NCBI GenBank assembly: GCA_938015435.1
Contig: CALLPN010000016.1
Span: forward strand, 62,001 to 126,000
DNA from: an uncultured Saprospiraceae bacterium
GTDB taxonomy: Bacteria > Bacteroidota > Bacteroidia > Chitinophagales > Saprospiraceae
DNA length: 64,000 nt
Direction: 5' to 3'
Shown in pieces: positions 19,804 through 30,286 of the stretch. The translations under genes and the position numbers were made by a program. The stretch's first letter is position 1. Every line of letters begins with the position of its first letter. Below the pieces are notes generated by a model, which saw nothing but the letters and a program-made list of their open reading frames with translations, was not told the origin of the DNA and did not search any database.

Positions 19804-19866
19804 TCAGGATCGTGGATCGCGAATAATTATAATATTGCTAATAATGATGTTTGACATTGGTAACAT
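19804..19866 (-). CDS. Putative Ile-rich leader peptide MLPMSNIIISNIIIIRDPRS (alternative start ATG at 19857)
   Basis: Codons ATG TTA CCA ATG TCA AAC ATC ATT ATT AGC AAT ATT ATA ATT ATT CGC GAT CCA CGA TCC TGA; 7 Ile of 20; upstream of the terminator and ileS on the same strand. Confidence 0.6.
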   Translation of the reverse strand: MLPMSNIIISNIIIIRDPRS

Positions 19867-19870
19867 AGTG

Positions 19871-19878
19871 CAAAGATA
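19871..19878 (-). promoter_or_regulatory. Bacteroidota -7 promoter element for the ileS leader
   Basis: Plus strand CAAAGATA = minus TATCTTTG (TAnnTTTG). No clear -33 TTG at the ideal spacing. Confidence 0.45.
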
Positions 19879-19981
19879 AGGTAAATATATGAGGCTTGTG
19901 AATTGCTATAAACTTACCGTTTCACCAAATGATATTTCTTATATTTGGTATTATCGAGAATGTTGACCTAAAAAATATCCT

Positions 19982-22111
19982 ATGAAGAATGCGATCCTCA
20001 TATCATTACTCTTTTTAACCTTCAATGGTTTTGCTCAGATTACTTGTCCAGATAACATTACTATCAACTGTGACCAAGACTATACAGATACATTAGTTAT
20101 TGGGAGTCCTATTATTGCAGATTCTATAAATGTTAATGATATAAATGTGGATTTCAATATATTGCTTAACTCTTGTAGCGCAGGGACTATATCGGTGGCT
20201 TATAGCCTTGATAGCAATGTTATTTGTACTCAGATTCTTACTGTAGAAAATCCATTCAATGCGTTAGATTCCAATACAATAGTATTTCCAAAGGATACTA
20301 TGTATGTTACTTGTAATAGACCCTATGAAAATCCGACTTGGACTGCTGCAGATTGTGAATTTGTTAGATTTAGCGAGATGATAGATACAATATCTTTAGT
20401 CTCGGATTGGGAGTTTACTTTAGAACGAACTATTACTGTGATTGATTGGTGTTTGTACAATGAAACTGGTGGTGCTGAAGGTTTGTATTCAGGATCGCAC
20501 CTCATTTCAGTGCTAGATCAAACACCTCCACTTGCAGCTTGTTTCTCTATTTTCAATTTGTCTCCGAGCGAATTTCCGCGAACGTTCGAAGCAGAATACT
20601 TTAATTGGGCTTCTTATGATGCTTGCACATACTATACTGATTTACGTTTTACATTTTCTGATATTCCTCCAGAACAAGATCCAAATTTTGATGCTTCTAT
20701 AAATTCAAGTATTCGTGAAATCCATATCACGGAGTTCGAGGAAACTCAATTATATGTAGATGTATATTGTTGGGATCCAGCAGGAAACTATGGCTATTGT
20801 ACAGTCTATTTTGCTATCATTGCGGAACAGTGCTCCAACCAGGTGGATCATCCACTAGTTGATAATCGAAACCAATGGACTATTCGAGAAACTAGCGTAT
20901 CTAAACAAAGGTTTAAACCAGAGAGCGTCTACATTCAGGGTAGACAGTATAAACAGTTAGAAATAAGCCAAGTAAATGAAGAAGAGTGGAGCGACTCTGA
21001 ACTATCTATGAGTGAATGTGATGGTCAACTTTATGGTCGAAAAAACGGTATAACTACTCTTTACTTTGATTTCAATTTAGAGGTGGGTGATACCTTATTT
21101 AGCGATCAATATATTGGAGAGGTTGATTTAAAAATCGATGCTGTTAATGATGTGACTTACTACGATGGTTCTATTAGAAAAACAGTTACTGTAGAGGCTG
21201 TAAATGGATATGGTTTTTTTGACATGATCGAAGGCATAGGGTCAACCATATTTGCTCTTACTGAATTTGAAAATGTAGGACAAATTGGTTTTGATAAGGA
21301 AGTAATTTGTTTTACCGAAGATGAAGAGATTGTTTATACAGACTTGTCCCTTTTGTCATGTATTTCATCTAATCTCCTTTGTCCTCCTAACATTACAATT
21401 AATTGCGATCAAGATTACACGGATATGCAACTTACAGGAAGTCCAAATATTCTAGGATCCTCTAATGAAGACTCAATATCCGTAATTTACTTCACCCAAT
21501 TAAATGCTTGTGGCGTTGGCTATGTCTTAGCTAGACATAAGTATGTAGATAGTACTATATGTACACAGATTATCACTATTGAAAATCCATTTCCACTATT
21601 CGCTCCAAGTGAAATCATTTTTCCTAATGATACTATGTTTACAACTTGTGAATATCAATTAGATCCACCTGAGTGGATTGGAGGCCCTTGCGACTTTATT
21701 GGTTATACTGAAGAAATAGATACAGTATCTATGGTCTCTGAATGGGAGTTGACTCTCGAAAGATCAATCACCGTAATCGATTGGTGTTTATATGACTTGA
21801 CTGATGGAGAGGAAGGTTTATTTTTTCATACCCAGCTAATTAATATCAACTGCGAGTCAGTAAATGTAGATGATCAATTGGAAGATGATGTAGTAAGCAT
21901 ATACCCGAACCCTGGCAATTCATTTCTTAATCTTAAGACAACTCTAGATGCTAATTTATCTATCCATGCTTTGGACGGTAGTCAAATGCATAGAAAAAAT
22001 ATAACAGTTGGAACACTTGAAATCAATACTCAAGATTGGACTAAAGGAATATATCTTATTACTATATCTACCAAAGAAGGTAATATAACAAAGCGATGGG
22101 TGAAACTATAG
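19982..22111 (+). CDS. Secreted T9SS type A cargo protein with Cys-rich CDFIGYTE/VIDWC modules
   Basis: Signal peptide; two DYTD...IENPF...VIDWCLYD modules; C-terminal VSIYPNPGNSFLNL...GIYLITISTKEGNITKRWVKL. Confidence 0.88.
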   Translation: MKNAILISLLFLTFNGFAQITCPDNITINCDQDYTDTLVIGSPIIADSINVNDINVDFNILLNSCSAGTISVAYSLDSNVICTQILTVENPFNALDSNTIVFPKDTMYVTCNRPYENPTWTAADCEFVRFSEMIDTISLVSDWEFTLERTITVIDWCLYNETGGAEGLYSGSHLISVLDQTPPLAACFSIFNLSPSEFPRTFEAEYFNWASYDACTYYTDLRFTFSDIPPEQDPNFDASINSSIREIHITEFEETQLYVDVYCWDPAGNYGYCTVYFAIIAEQCSNQVDHPLVDNRNQWTIRETSVSKQRFKPESVYIQGRQYKQLEISQVNEEEWSDSELSMSECDGQLYGRKNGITTLYFDFNLEVGDTLFSDQYIGEVDLKIDAVNDVTYYDGSIRKTVTVEAVNGYGFFDMIEGIGSTIFALTEFENVGQIGFDKEVICFTEDEEIVYTDLSLLSCISSNLLCPPNITINCDQDYTDMQLTGSPNILGSSNEDSISVIYFTQLNACGVGYVLARHKYVDSTICTQIITIENPFPLFAPSEIIFPNDTMFTTCEYQLDPPEWIGGPCDFIGYTEEIDTVSMVSEWELTLERSITVIDWCLYDLTDGEEGLFFHTQLININCESVNVDDQLEDDVVSIYPNPGNSFLNLKTTLDANLSIHALDGSQMHRKNITVGTLEINTQDWTKGIYLITISTKEGNITKRWVKL

Positions 22112-22385
22112 GGCGTTTACAAGACTTAAAAAAATCAAATTACTTATATTATTTTGGAAATAGCAAGATGCTGCTTTGCCAATTATCAAATAAATTTTAC
22201 GCACGATAGGTATATGAAATCTGAAGATAGCCGCTATCTAGAATGTAATCAAGTTCGTAAAACTTTACATGACGAATACAATAATCCTAGATTCCAAATT
22301 AAAAGTAAATTCTCGCAGATTTTTCCATCTAAACTTTATATATTGGTAGTGACACCGCTCCAGAATAAAAACAAAAACCAAACTA

Positions 22386-25007
22386 ATGAAGAATGTAACA
22401 TTACTTTGCCTACTCCTAATCACCTTTAATCTTTTTGCTCAAGATTGCGATCCAGAATTTAGCTACGATAAAGATAAATATTGTAGTAACGAAGGTATCA
22501 TCACACCAAACCATGATACGGGTATCGATGGCATTTACTCCTATACCACACTTATGGGTGGTATACTAACACTAGACAGTTTGACAGGAGCCATAGATCT
22601 CTCTATCAGTGAATCAGGTATCTATTCTGTTCAAAATTTTGTTAGTACGCAAATGTGCGACTTTAGTACAGTCCGACAAATAGAAGTAGTAAATGATATT
22701 ACGCCGCCTGTAATAGAGATAGATGATTTTAGTGTTAGTAGTAGTCCTTGGAATTGCGTAAGTGATTTTACTATACCAGATCCAGTCATCGTCGATGAAA
22801 GCGAATCGCAGATACCATTCACTTTAGAAGGGCCAGAAGGATTACAACTAATACCTCCAAACACTGGATCTAATACCTCCGATTTTTATCTGGTTTTTGG
22901 AGCACCAATAGGTGAATACATTTTTTCTTTTTCCGCTACTGATCCATGTGGAAATACTACTACTAAGGAGCTCACTGTAACAGTGACACATCCTATTCCT
23001 AACTTAGGTTCGAGTAGTACTTATACCGTAGAGTTGTATTTTACCAATGATATTGCAAAGATACACAGAGAGGATTTTACCAACTCTATAATTGGATGCC
23101 TTCTTGCTAAATCCGAATTAAGTCGAGACACTGATGCTTGTGACATAGATGGCAATGCAACGTTCAATGATGATGGCCACGAAAATGACGGATCAACAGA
23201 TAGTACGTCTTTGGATTACGACCCAGACGATGGAGCGTTCGTTTCTTTTTGCATTGCGGATATTAACAACATAGATGAAGATGGCATAGAATACGGTACT
23301 GTACCATTTAAATTACGATACTGGACTGATAATAATACTTCCGGACTATTCGGTGACTTTGTAGATTTGAATGGTGATGGAGACGTTACTGATGTAGGAG
23401 AATTTGACATCTTCTATGAAATTTGGAATAATGTAATAGTTAAGAAGCATCCGCAATTTAACACAGTGATATGTCCACCAGATATTACTCTTTCTTGTAG
23501 TCTAGATTATACAGACGAAAGTATTGCTGGCAAAGTAATCGTACCAGACACACTCAACAATGGTGAATACACAATAGACTATACTCCAAATCTCAATGCC
23601 TGTAATGAAGGAATCGTAACTGCAGTTTTTACAATCGGTGACATTGTCTACTGCAACCAGACGATAACGATAACCAATTTATTCCCCCCGTTCGAATTTG
23701 ATCTTTCAATGATCCCTGATATAACTATAGACTGTGGAGATACGATACCTCATCCAACTTCGATTACCGCTGGGGCATGTGATTTTATCGGATATACTTC
23801 GGAGTTAGATACGATCACAGATGAAAGCTTGGATAGTACCATGTTAATAGAAAATAGCTATACTGTAATTGATTGGTGCATATACGATAATACTAACGGA
23901 GAAGATGGCCTATATTTTGGCACTCAAAATATTCATGTAGTTGACACAATTAGTCCAAGTCCATTTTGTGTCAGTTTAACGACCTTGAATACTGAAGATT
24001 TTTCGACGACTGTTGTAGCCTCTAGCCTTCAATCCGGAGTGTTTGATGCATGTACTGATAGTGAAGATTTGCGATATACATTTTCAAGTATTCCTCCTTC
24101 GGCCGATCCGATGTTTGATGAAAACATAAACTCAAGCACTCGTATTTTTACTCATGGAAATACAATGATTGATAATGCTTCAGATACTTTACATCTCAGA
24201 ATTTACATTTGGGACCTCGCAAATAATTTTGAATCTTGTATAATTGTAGTCACGATTAATTCTCAAATTAGTTCAGTTCAATGTCCAGCGGATATCACAC
24301 TAAATTGTGATCAAGATTATACTGATATTGAAATAACTGGCGCTCCAAACATACCAGGTGTATTCGATTTTTATCCTGTTAGTTATCTTCCTCAGCTCAA
24401 TGCTTGTGGGGTAGGTAATGTAATCGCCACATTTACCAAAAAAGATAGTATCATATGTACTCAGACTATCACTCTAGAAAATCCATTCCCCTTATTTGAT
24501 CCGAACCAAATAGATTTTCCAAATGATACTATGTTTACGACTTGTGATTATCAATTAGATCCACCAGAATGGTTAGGAGGCCCTTGTGACTTCATTGGAT
24601 ATACTGAAGATATAGATACTGTATCCGTCATCTATGATTCGGAGTTTACTCTCGAAAGATCGATCACCGTAATCGATTGGTGTGTATATGATGAGACAAA
24701 TGGTGCGGAAGGTTTGTTTTTTGATACCCAACTAATAGATATCAACTGTGAGCCATCAAGTGTATCCGACAAATTGGAAGATGATGTGGTAAACCTATAC
24801 CCGAATCCTGGTTATTCGCTTCTCAATCTCACTACAACTCTAGACGCCGATGTATCTATCCATATTATGGATGGGAATCAAGTGTATAGAAAAAATATAA
24901 CTGTTGGAACACACGAAATCAATACCCAAGATTGGACCAATGGAGTATATCTCATTACTATATCTACCCAAGAAGGTAGTATCACTAAGCGATGGGTGAA
25001 ACTGTAG
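22386..25007 (+). CDS. Secreted T9SS type A cargo protein, tandem paralog of the preceding gene
   Basis: Signal peptide MKNVTLLCLLLITFNLFAQ; same modules plus EF-hand-like DLNGDGDVTDVGEFD; C-terminal VNLYPNPGYSLLNL...ITKRWVKL. Confidence 0.88.
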   Translation: MKNVTLLCLLLITFNLFAQDCDPEFSYDKDKYCSNEGIITPNHDTGIDGIYSYTTLMGGILTLDSLTGAIDLSISESGIYSVQNFVSTQMCDFSTVRQIEVVNDITPPVIEIDDFSVSSSPWNCVSDFTIPDPVIVDESESQIPFTLEGPEGLQLIPPNTGSNTSDFYLVFGAPIGEYIFSFSATDPCGNTTTKELTVTVTHPIPNLGSSSTYTVELYFTNDIAKIHREDFTNSIIGCLLAKSELSRDTDACDIDGNATFNDDGHENDGSTDSTSLDYDPDDGAFVSFCIADINNIDEDGIEYGTVPFKLRYWTDNNTSGLFGDFVDLNGDGDVTDVGEFDIFYEIWNNVIVKKHPQFNTVICPPDITLSCSLDYTDESIAGKVIVPDTLNNGEYTIDYTPNLNACNEGIVTAVFTIGDIVYCNQTITITNLFPPFEFDLSMIPDITIDCGDTIPHPTSITAGACDFIGYTSELDTITDESLDSTMLIENSYTVIDWCIYDNTNGEDGLYFGTQNIHVVDTISPSPFCVSLTTLNTEDFSTTVVASSLQSGVFDACTDSEDLRYTFSSIPPSADPMFDENINSSTRIFTHGNTMIDNASDTLHLRIYIWDLANNFESCIIVVTINSQISSVQCPADITLNCDQDYTDIEITGAPNIPGVFDFYPVSYLPQLNACGVGNVIATFTKKDSIICTQTITLENPFPLFDPNQIDFPNDTMFTTCDYQLDPPEWLGGPCDFIGYTEDIDTVSVIYDSEFTLERSITVIDWCVYDETNGAEGLFFDTQLIDINCEPSSVSDKLEDDVVNLYPNPGYSLLNLTTTLDADVSIHIMDGNQVYRKNITVGTHEINTQDWTNGVYLITISTQEGSITKRWVKL

Positions 25008-25103
25008 CATTATGAAGATCTCCATTGAAATAACGTAACAATTACGAATACTATCAACAATACCATTCTCTAAAAAGAAGTCAACTTAATAATATCTTGA
25101 ATA

Positions 25104-26645
25104 TTGATGGTAGTACAATCCATATTTAAGATATTTGCAAGTATGGGATACAAATCGACCATATCGAAGCCTTATTGTAACTGGATCGCTAGAGATACAG
25201 CTAAGTGGAGTGCTAATGCAGTTTGTGATCAAGATAAGATATTGAAGCGTCTGATCAAAAAAGCGCGTAATACTCGATTTGGAAAGGATCATCAGTTTAA
25301 TAGTATCACTGATCATACTTCGTTTGCGGCTCAAGTACCCTTAAGAGATTATGAAGAACTACGTCCCTATGTAGATATGATACTTGCCGGAGACAAAGAT
25401 GTACTTTGGCCAGGCAAACCAAAATATTTAGCCAAAACAAGTGGGACTACATCTGGTGTAAAGTACATTCCAGTTACTAAAGAAAGTATGCCTAATCATA
25501 TGAGGACGGCTACTTCTTCTTTTCTCAATATTGCGAGTCAAGCTGGAATGGAAGACGTACTCGATGGTCGAGTATTATTTTTATCAGGTTCACCCGAAAT
25601 GGAAAGCAATGCTGGTATACCGACTGGGCGTCTATCCGGCATTGTCAATCATGAAATCCCTTCATGGATCACTGCCAACAAACTACCGAGCTATGATGCC
25701 AACTGCATAGAAGAATGGGAAGATAAGCTAGAGGCAATCATCAAAGAGACAAAAGATGTGGATATGAGACTCATCGGTGGTATACCGCCATGGGTCCAGA
25801 TGTATTTCGAAAAATTGATAGAAGTGACAGGTAAAGATACTGTAATGGAAGTCTTTCCTAATCTCAAAATATTCGTCTATGGTGGAGTCAATTATGAACC
25901 CTACCGAGACACTATGGAAAAACTTATCGGTCGTCGATTACCTAGTCTTGAGACTTATCCTGCCTCTGAAGGATTTATAGCTTTCCAAGATCGACCAGAG
26001 AATGAAGGTCTACTTCTCAATACTCGCTCTGGCATTTTCTTTGAATTCGTCCCCGTAGAAGAGATGAGTAATGAACATCCAAAAAGATTGGGATTAAAAG
26101 ATGTCGAGCTCGGAAAAGACTATGCTATCATAATCAATAATAATGCAGGACTCTGGGGCTATGTCATTGGCGATAGCGTTCAGTTCGTTTCCTTAGATCC
26201 GTATCGTATTATAGTAAGTGGCCGTATTAAGCATTTTATATCCGCATTTGGAGAACATGTAATCGGCAAAGAAATAGAAGATTCGATGCTAGCTGCTTGT
26301 GCTCAATATGATGCTCAAGTAGTGGAATATACAGTGGCTCCACAAGTCAATCCTCTAGATGAAAGTATACCCTATCATGAGTGGTTTGTTGAGTTTAGTC
26401 AAGCTCCTAATGATCTGAAAGGCTTCTGCGAGTCTTTAGATTCACAGCTGAGCCAAAAGAACATTTACTATCAAGATCTTATAGAGGGGAAAATATTACG
26501 CCCCTTAGTTCTGAGAGAGATGAAAACAAACGCATTTCGCACGTATATGAAATCTCAAGGAAAGCTAGGAGGGCAAAACAAAGTACCTAGATTGAGTAAC
26601 GATAGAAAGATAGCTGATAAACTAAAATTTCTAATCAATAATTAG
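25104..26645 (+). CDS. GH3 auxin-responsive-promoter family protein (acyl-adenylate fold)
   Basis: KTSGTTSGVKYIPVTKESM, FVYGGVNYEPYRDTMEKLIG, ETYPASEGFIAFQ. Confidence 0.88.
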   Translation: MMVVQSIFKIFASMGYKSTISKPYCNWIARDTAKWSANAVCDQDKILKRLIKKARNTRFGKDHQFNSITDHTSFAAQVPLRDYEELRPYVDMILAGDKDVLWPGKPKYLAKTSGTTSGVKYIPVTKESMPNHMRTATSSFLNIASQAGMEDVLDGRVLFLSGSPEMESNAGIPTGRLSGIVNHEIPSWITANKLPSYDANCIEEWEDKLEAIIKETKDVDMRLIGGIPPWVQMYFEKLIEVTGKDTVMEVFPNLKIFVYGGVNYEPYRDTMEKLIGRRLPSLETYPASEGFIAFQDRPENEGLLLNTRSGIFFEFVPVEEMSNEHPKRLGLKDVELGKDYAIIINNNAGLWGYVIGDSVQFVSLDPYRIIVSGRIKHFISAFGEHVIGKEIEDSMLAACAQYDAQVVEYTVAPQVNPLDESIPYHEWFVEFSQAPNDLKGFCESLDSQLSQKNIYYQDLIEGKILRPLVLREMKTNAFRTYMKSQGKLGGQNKVPRLSNDRKIADKLKFLINN

Positions 26646-26647
26646 CT

Positions 26648-28141
26648 ATGGGATTAAAGTCTACATTGTTAATACCTTATGCAAAGCATTGTCTCAATAA
26701 GATACGTAAGGATCAGAAAAATGCTATTGCCGATCAGGAAAGAATCCGAAAGTCAAATGTTTCGTTTGCCAAGTCGACAGTATTTGGGAAGCAATATGGC
26801 CTAACAGAAATAAAGACCTATGAACAATACAAAACGCAGATTCCAGTACTTCATTACGAGAAAATAAAATCTCTGATGGATCGAGTATTACTGGGAGAGA
26901 AAGACATTCTCTGGCCAGGAAAACCATCCTACATTGTTGGAACCGCAGGTACTACCTCTGGAATCAAATATATACCGCTAAGTAAGCAAAGTATACCTTA
27001 CCACTTTGGTACTGCACGTAACGCTTCATTATCTTATGCCTACAGGAATAACATCTTAGATCTGTTTGATGGTAAGCTTCTGTTTCTCTCAGGATCACCA
27101 GAACTTGGAGCTACTGCCGGAGGCATCCCTACAGGTCGCCTATCTGGGATAGTCAACCATCAAGTTCCCTCATGGCTAAGAGGTGGGCAAGTACCCACTT
27201 ATGAGACCAATATCACTCCTGACTGGGAAGAGAAAGTAGACAACATAATCAAAGAAATATACAGTCAAGATCTGAGGATGATCAGCGGCATTCCCCCATG
27301 GGTTACCATGTTTATGGAGCAACTCTTAGCGTATACAGATCAAGATAATGTTATGGATGTTTTTCGTAACCTTAAGCTCTTCATATATGGAGGAATGAAC
27401 TATGAGCCTTATCGTCACAAGATGGAATCTTTGATCGGTAAGTCATTACTCTCTCTAGAGACTTATCCAGCGACAGAAGGCTTCATCGCTTTCCAAACAG
27501 ATAAAGAAGATTCTTCGCTATGGCTAAATAGCAATGCGGGTGTATTCTACGAATTCGTACCTATTGATAAAATAAATAATCCTGAGTCTGCACGTATTCC
27601 TTTAGCGGATGTAAAAGTCGGTGTGCAGTATGCGATCATGCTATCTAATAATGCTGGATTATTTTGCTCTATGATAGGTGACATTGTAGAGTTCACTTCT
27701 ATCAATCCTTATCGATTGTTAGTTAAAGGCCGAACTAAACATTTCATCTCAGCATTTGGCGAGCATGTAATCGGACAAGAAGTAGAAAAAGCATTCTCGG
27801 CAGCGATACGGAAACATCAATTAACCATAGATGACTTTACGGTAGCACCTATGATCTCTCCCAAAGATGGAGGACTCCCCTATCATGAATGGTGTATCGA
27901 AGTAAATCCAAATATAGACCTAACAGACTTTAGCCACAGTCTTGATTTGGAGATGCAAAAAGTAAATTTCCACTACAAAGAACTAGTAGGCGGAAAAGTG
28001 ATTAGACCACTACAGATTAGGAAAGTTCTTCCTGGAAGTTTCGCTAATTATCAGAAATCATTAGGGAAATTGGGAGGACAGAATAAGGTTGCTCGATTGA
28101 GCAATGATAGGGGTATTGTGGAAGGAATATCTACGTGTTGA
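26648..28141 (+). CDS. GH3 family protein, tandem paralog
   Basis: GTAGTTSGIKYIPLSKQS, FIYGGMNYEPYRHKMESLIG, ETYPATEGFIAFQ; 2 bp after the previous stop. Confidence 0.88.
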   Translation: MGLKSTLLIPYAKHCLNKIRKDQKNAIADQERIRKSNVSFAKSTVFGKQYGLTEIKTYEQYKTQIPVLHYEKIKSLMDRVLLGEKDILWPGKPSYIVGTAGTTSGIKYIPLSKQSIPYHFGTARNASLSYAYRNNILDLFDGKLLFLSGSPELGATAGGIPTGRLSGIVNHQVPSWLRGGQVPTYETNITPDWEEKVDNIIKEIYSQDLRMISGIPPWVTMFMEQLLAYTDQDNVMDVFRNLKLFIYGGMNYEPYRHKMESLIGKSLLSLETYPATEGFIAFQTDKEDSSLWLNSNAGVFYEFVPIDKINNPESARIPLADVKVGVQYAIMLSNNAGLFCSMIGDIVEFTSINPYRLLVKGRTKHFISAFGEHVIGQEVEKAFSAAIRKHQLTIDDFTVAPMISPKDGGLPYHEWCIEVNPNIDLTDFSHSLDLEMQKVNFHYKELVGGKVIRPLQIRKVLPGSFANYQKSLGKLGGQNKVARLSNDRGIVEGISTC

Positions 28142-28188
28142 TCTTAATCAATGCTTGAATTTATATACATTCTTGTAGATTCATTCTG

Positions 28189-28662
28189 CTACAATATCTT
28201 CTTCAATACTATCTTATGTTTGCATTGAATACCATCTTCGAAAATAAGGTCGCTGTAGTTATCTAAAAAATAATTTCTATATGTTTCTTCTATTTCAAAT
28301 CCAAATTTCTGATATATAGCTAGTTGTCTAATACTTGAATTTCCTGTTGCAATAATTAGACTCGTATATCCGAAAACCTTACTTACTTTCTCTGAAAATG
28401 TCAGCAATTTCACTCCAACACCCTTACTTCGAAAAGATTCTTTAACCGCAACATTAACTATTTCAATTGAAGTAGAGTTAAGCTCTTTTAATACGACTAC
28501 ACCAATTACTTCATCATCTAATATAGCTAGATAACAACTACCCAATTCGAGGTAATTCTTGATGTTTTCCATTGAAGGATCAGCAGATAATAGAAGGTCG
28601 TACGGCGTATCATACTTGTCCTTAAGCAACTCAATCTTCAGTAAATGATTCAACGTATCCAT
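28189..28662 (-). CDS. GNAT family N-acetyltransferase
   Basis: VAVKESFRSKGVGVKLLTFSEKV; IYQKFGFEIEETYRNYF. Confidence 0.85.
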   Translation of the reverse strand: MDTLNHLLKIELLKDKYDTPYDLLLSADPSMENIKNYLELGSCYLAILDDEVIGVVVLKELNSTSIEIVNVAVKESFRSKGVGVKLLTFSEKVSKVFGYTSLIIATGNSSIRQLAIYQKFGFEIEETYRNYFLDNYSDLIFEDGIQCKHKIVLKKIL

Positions 28663-28681
28663 GACTTATTGTGCTCGTAAT

Positions 28682-29647
28682 TTATATTCTTATTCTTGAT
28701 GTAATTGCCAAATGATCAGAACTGCCTCCTTCTATAACATCGGATTCCAAAAATTTCATTTTACCTCTTCCTAAAACATAATCCAAAGTTAAAAAAGGTG
28801 ATATTTTGCCTGAGTTAGGAAAATTAAAATTCCTCCAACGCAATGGATAGCTTACCGAATTTACCCAATTTATTTTTAACTTTTTGAAAATCGGTTCTGA
28901 CTGCAAGGTATTCAAATCACCGACCAATAATTGCCAGTCATAATTACGATAATTTTCTTTGGCTATTTTATTCAATTTAATAATTTGTTTCTTTCGAATA
29001 CCATAGTTATGAGCAAATAATGAAAAGCACTTATCCTTATTCTCTACTGCAATAGCAGGTGATGCCAAATGTGTATTAACTATCTGAGCTAACTTTCCAT
29101 TAACTTCTATATCCGCTATTAAAGCAAAAGGTTTATTAGATGAATTATTGAGAAATATTGGATTAGAAATTGGGTACTTAGAATAAATACCGATACCATG
29201 AGTGCCATTCAATGGCAGCAAATGTTTGTATCTATAGATAGCGCCTATTTCTTTATTTAATATTGAATTCCATTTGGGAGTTAATTCTTGAACCATCAAT
29301 AGATCTGCATTCTCTTTTTTTACAATTGAAACTACACTAGCAGTCGAATTATTCTTAAAGAATAGATTGTAAGACATAACTTTTAACTCGTCCGTGGTTT
29401 CTACACGTTTAGTATTTGTATTAGAATAAATTATCAATCCTAAATCAACTATTGTAACGACTACAATTATTGCAACACTAATTTTTAACAATTTATTTTT
29501 CGCTATAAGCTTGACTGACAGCAACACTAACACGAATTGAATAAAAGGGAATAAAAAATTCCATGCTAATCCTGTCAGTATAAATGCTTGAAAAACACCA
29601 CATATTGCAACTGACAAATAAATTCCATTGAGAAGTAGTTTTTTCAT
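28682..29647 (-). CDS. Endonuclease/exonuclease/phosphatase family protein, membrane-anchored
   Basis: N-terminal TM segments, LKVMSYNLFFKN, LLVGDLNT, GGSSDHLAI. Confidence 0.85.
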   Translation of the reverse strand: MKKLLLNGIYLSVAICGVFQAFILTGLAWNFLFPFIQFVLVLLSVKLIAKNKLLKISVAIIVVVTIVDLGLIIYSNTNTKRVETTDELKVMSYNLFFKNNSTASVVSIVKKENADLLMVQELTPKWNSILNKEIGAIYRYKHLLPLNGTHGIGIYSKYPISNPIFLNNSSNKPFALIADIEVNGKLAQIVNTHLASPAIAVENKDKCFSLFAHNYGIRKKQIIKLNKIAKENYRNYDWQLLVGDLNTLQSEPIFKKLKINWVNSVSYPLRWRNFNFPNSGKISPFLTLDYVLGRGKMKFLESDVIEGGSSDHLAITSRIRI

Positions 29648-30286
29648 TCGGATCAACTCTATTACGAAATATATTAGAGACATTAATCGTGTCTGACTAC
29701 TCTAATAACAGATATACCCCAATCATATTGCATAATGACTACCCATATAAACATAAAAACTCCCTACTGCCAATCCTTAGATCTCCACTTAATTTAAGCT
29801 ATCCTATAACCTCCAATTTTTAGCCGTTCGCCATTCAATTCTGAAATACTTCTTTCAATTGAATTGCTATTTCATCAGCGTTAAATCTTTGTAAATCTAT
29901 ATTAAACTCAATCTCCTACTGGAATTTCGAAATTTTTACACCTTTAATTTTTCGTGTGGTTGACTTGGATGATACCGTTGGGTACGAAGTTCCGCATGCA
30001 CCATATATACATTATGATATATCAAAATCAACTTCACTATCTAACACAAACATCTCTAAACCATTATCTCATTGAAACAATGCTCTCTTCAAAACGTTAC
30101 CAATTGCATTTGTGAGGTCCGAGAGAAGCCTTTAAATAAATACCAATTTGGAGCCTTAATCAATAGATGTCATATAGTAAGACTGCAATTATTAGAAATT
30201 CGTAGAATTGGTAAGTAACCTTTTATCAATGGCATTGGTTAGCCTTGGTAAAAGCCTAGCATATACATACAAGAACAGTACACAAT

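Noticed and set aside
19742-19878. T-box riboswitch upstream of ileS
   Set aside because: I saw no recognisable T-box sequence, and T-box control is typical of Firmicutes; the Ile-rich leader ORF fits better.
22154-22429. 91 aa ORF before the second T9SS gene
   Set aside because: Overlaps the signal-peptide-bearing start at 22386 in another frame; no recognisable domain.
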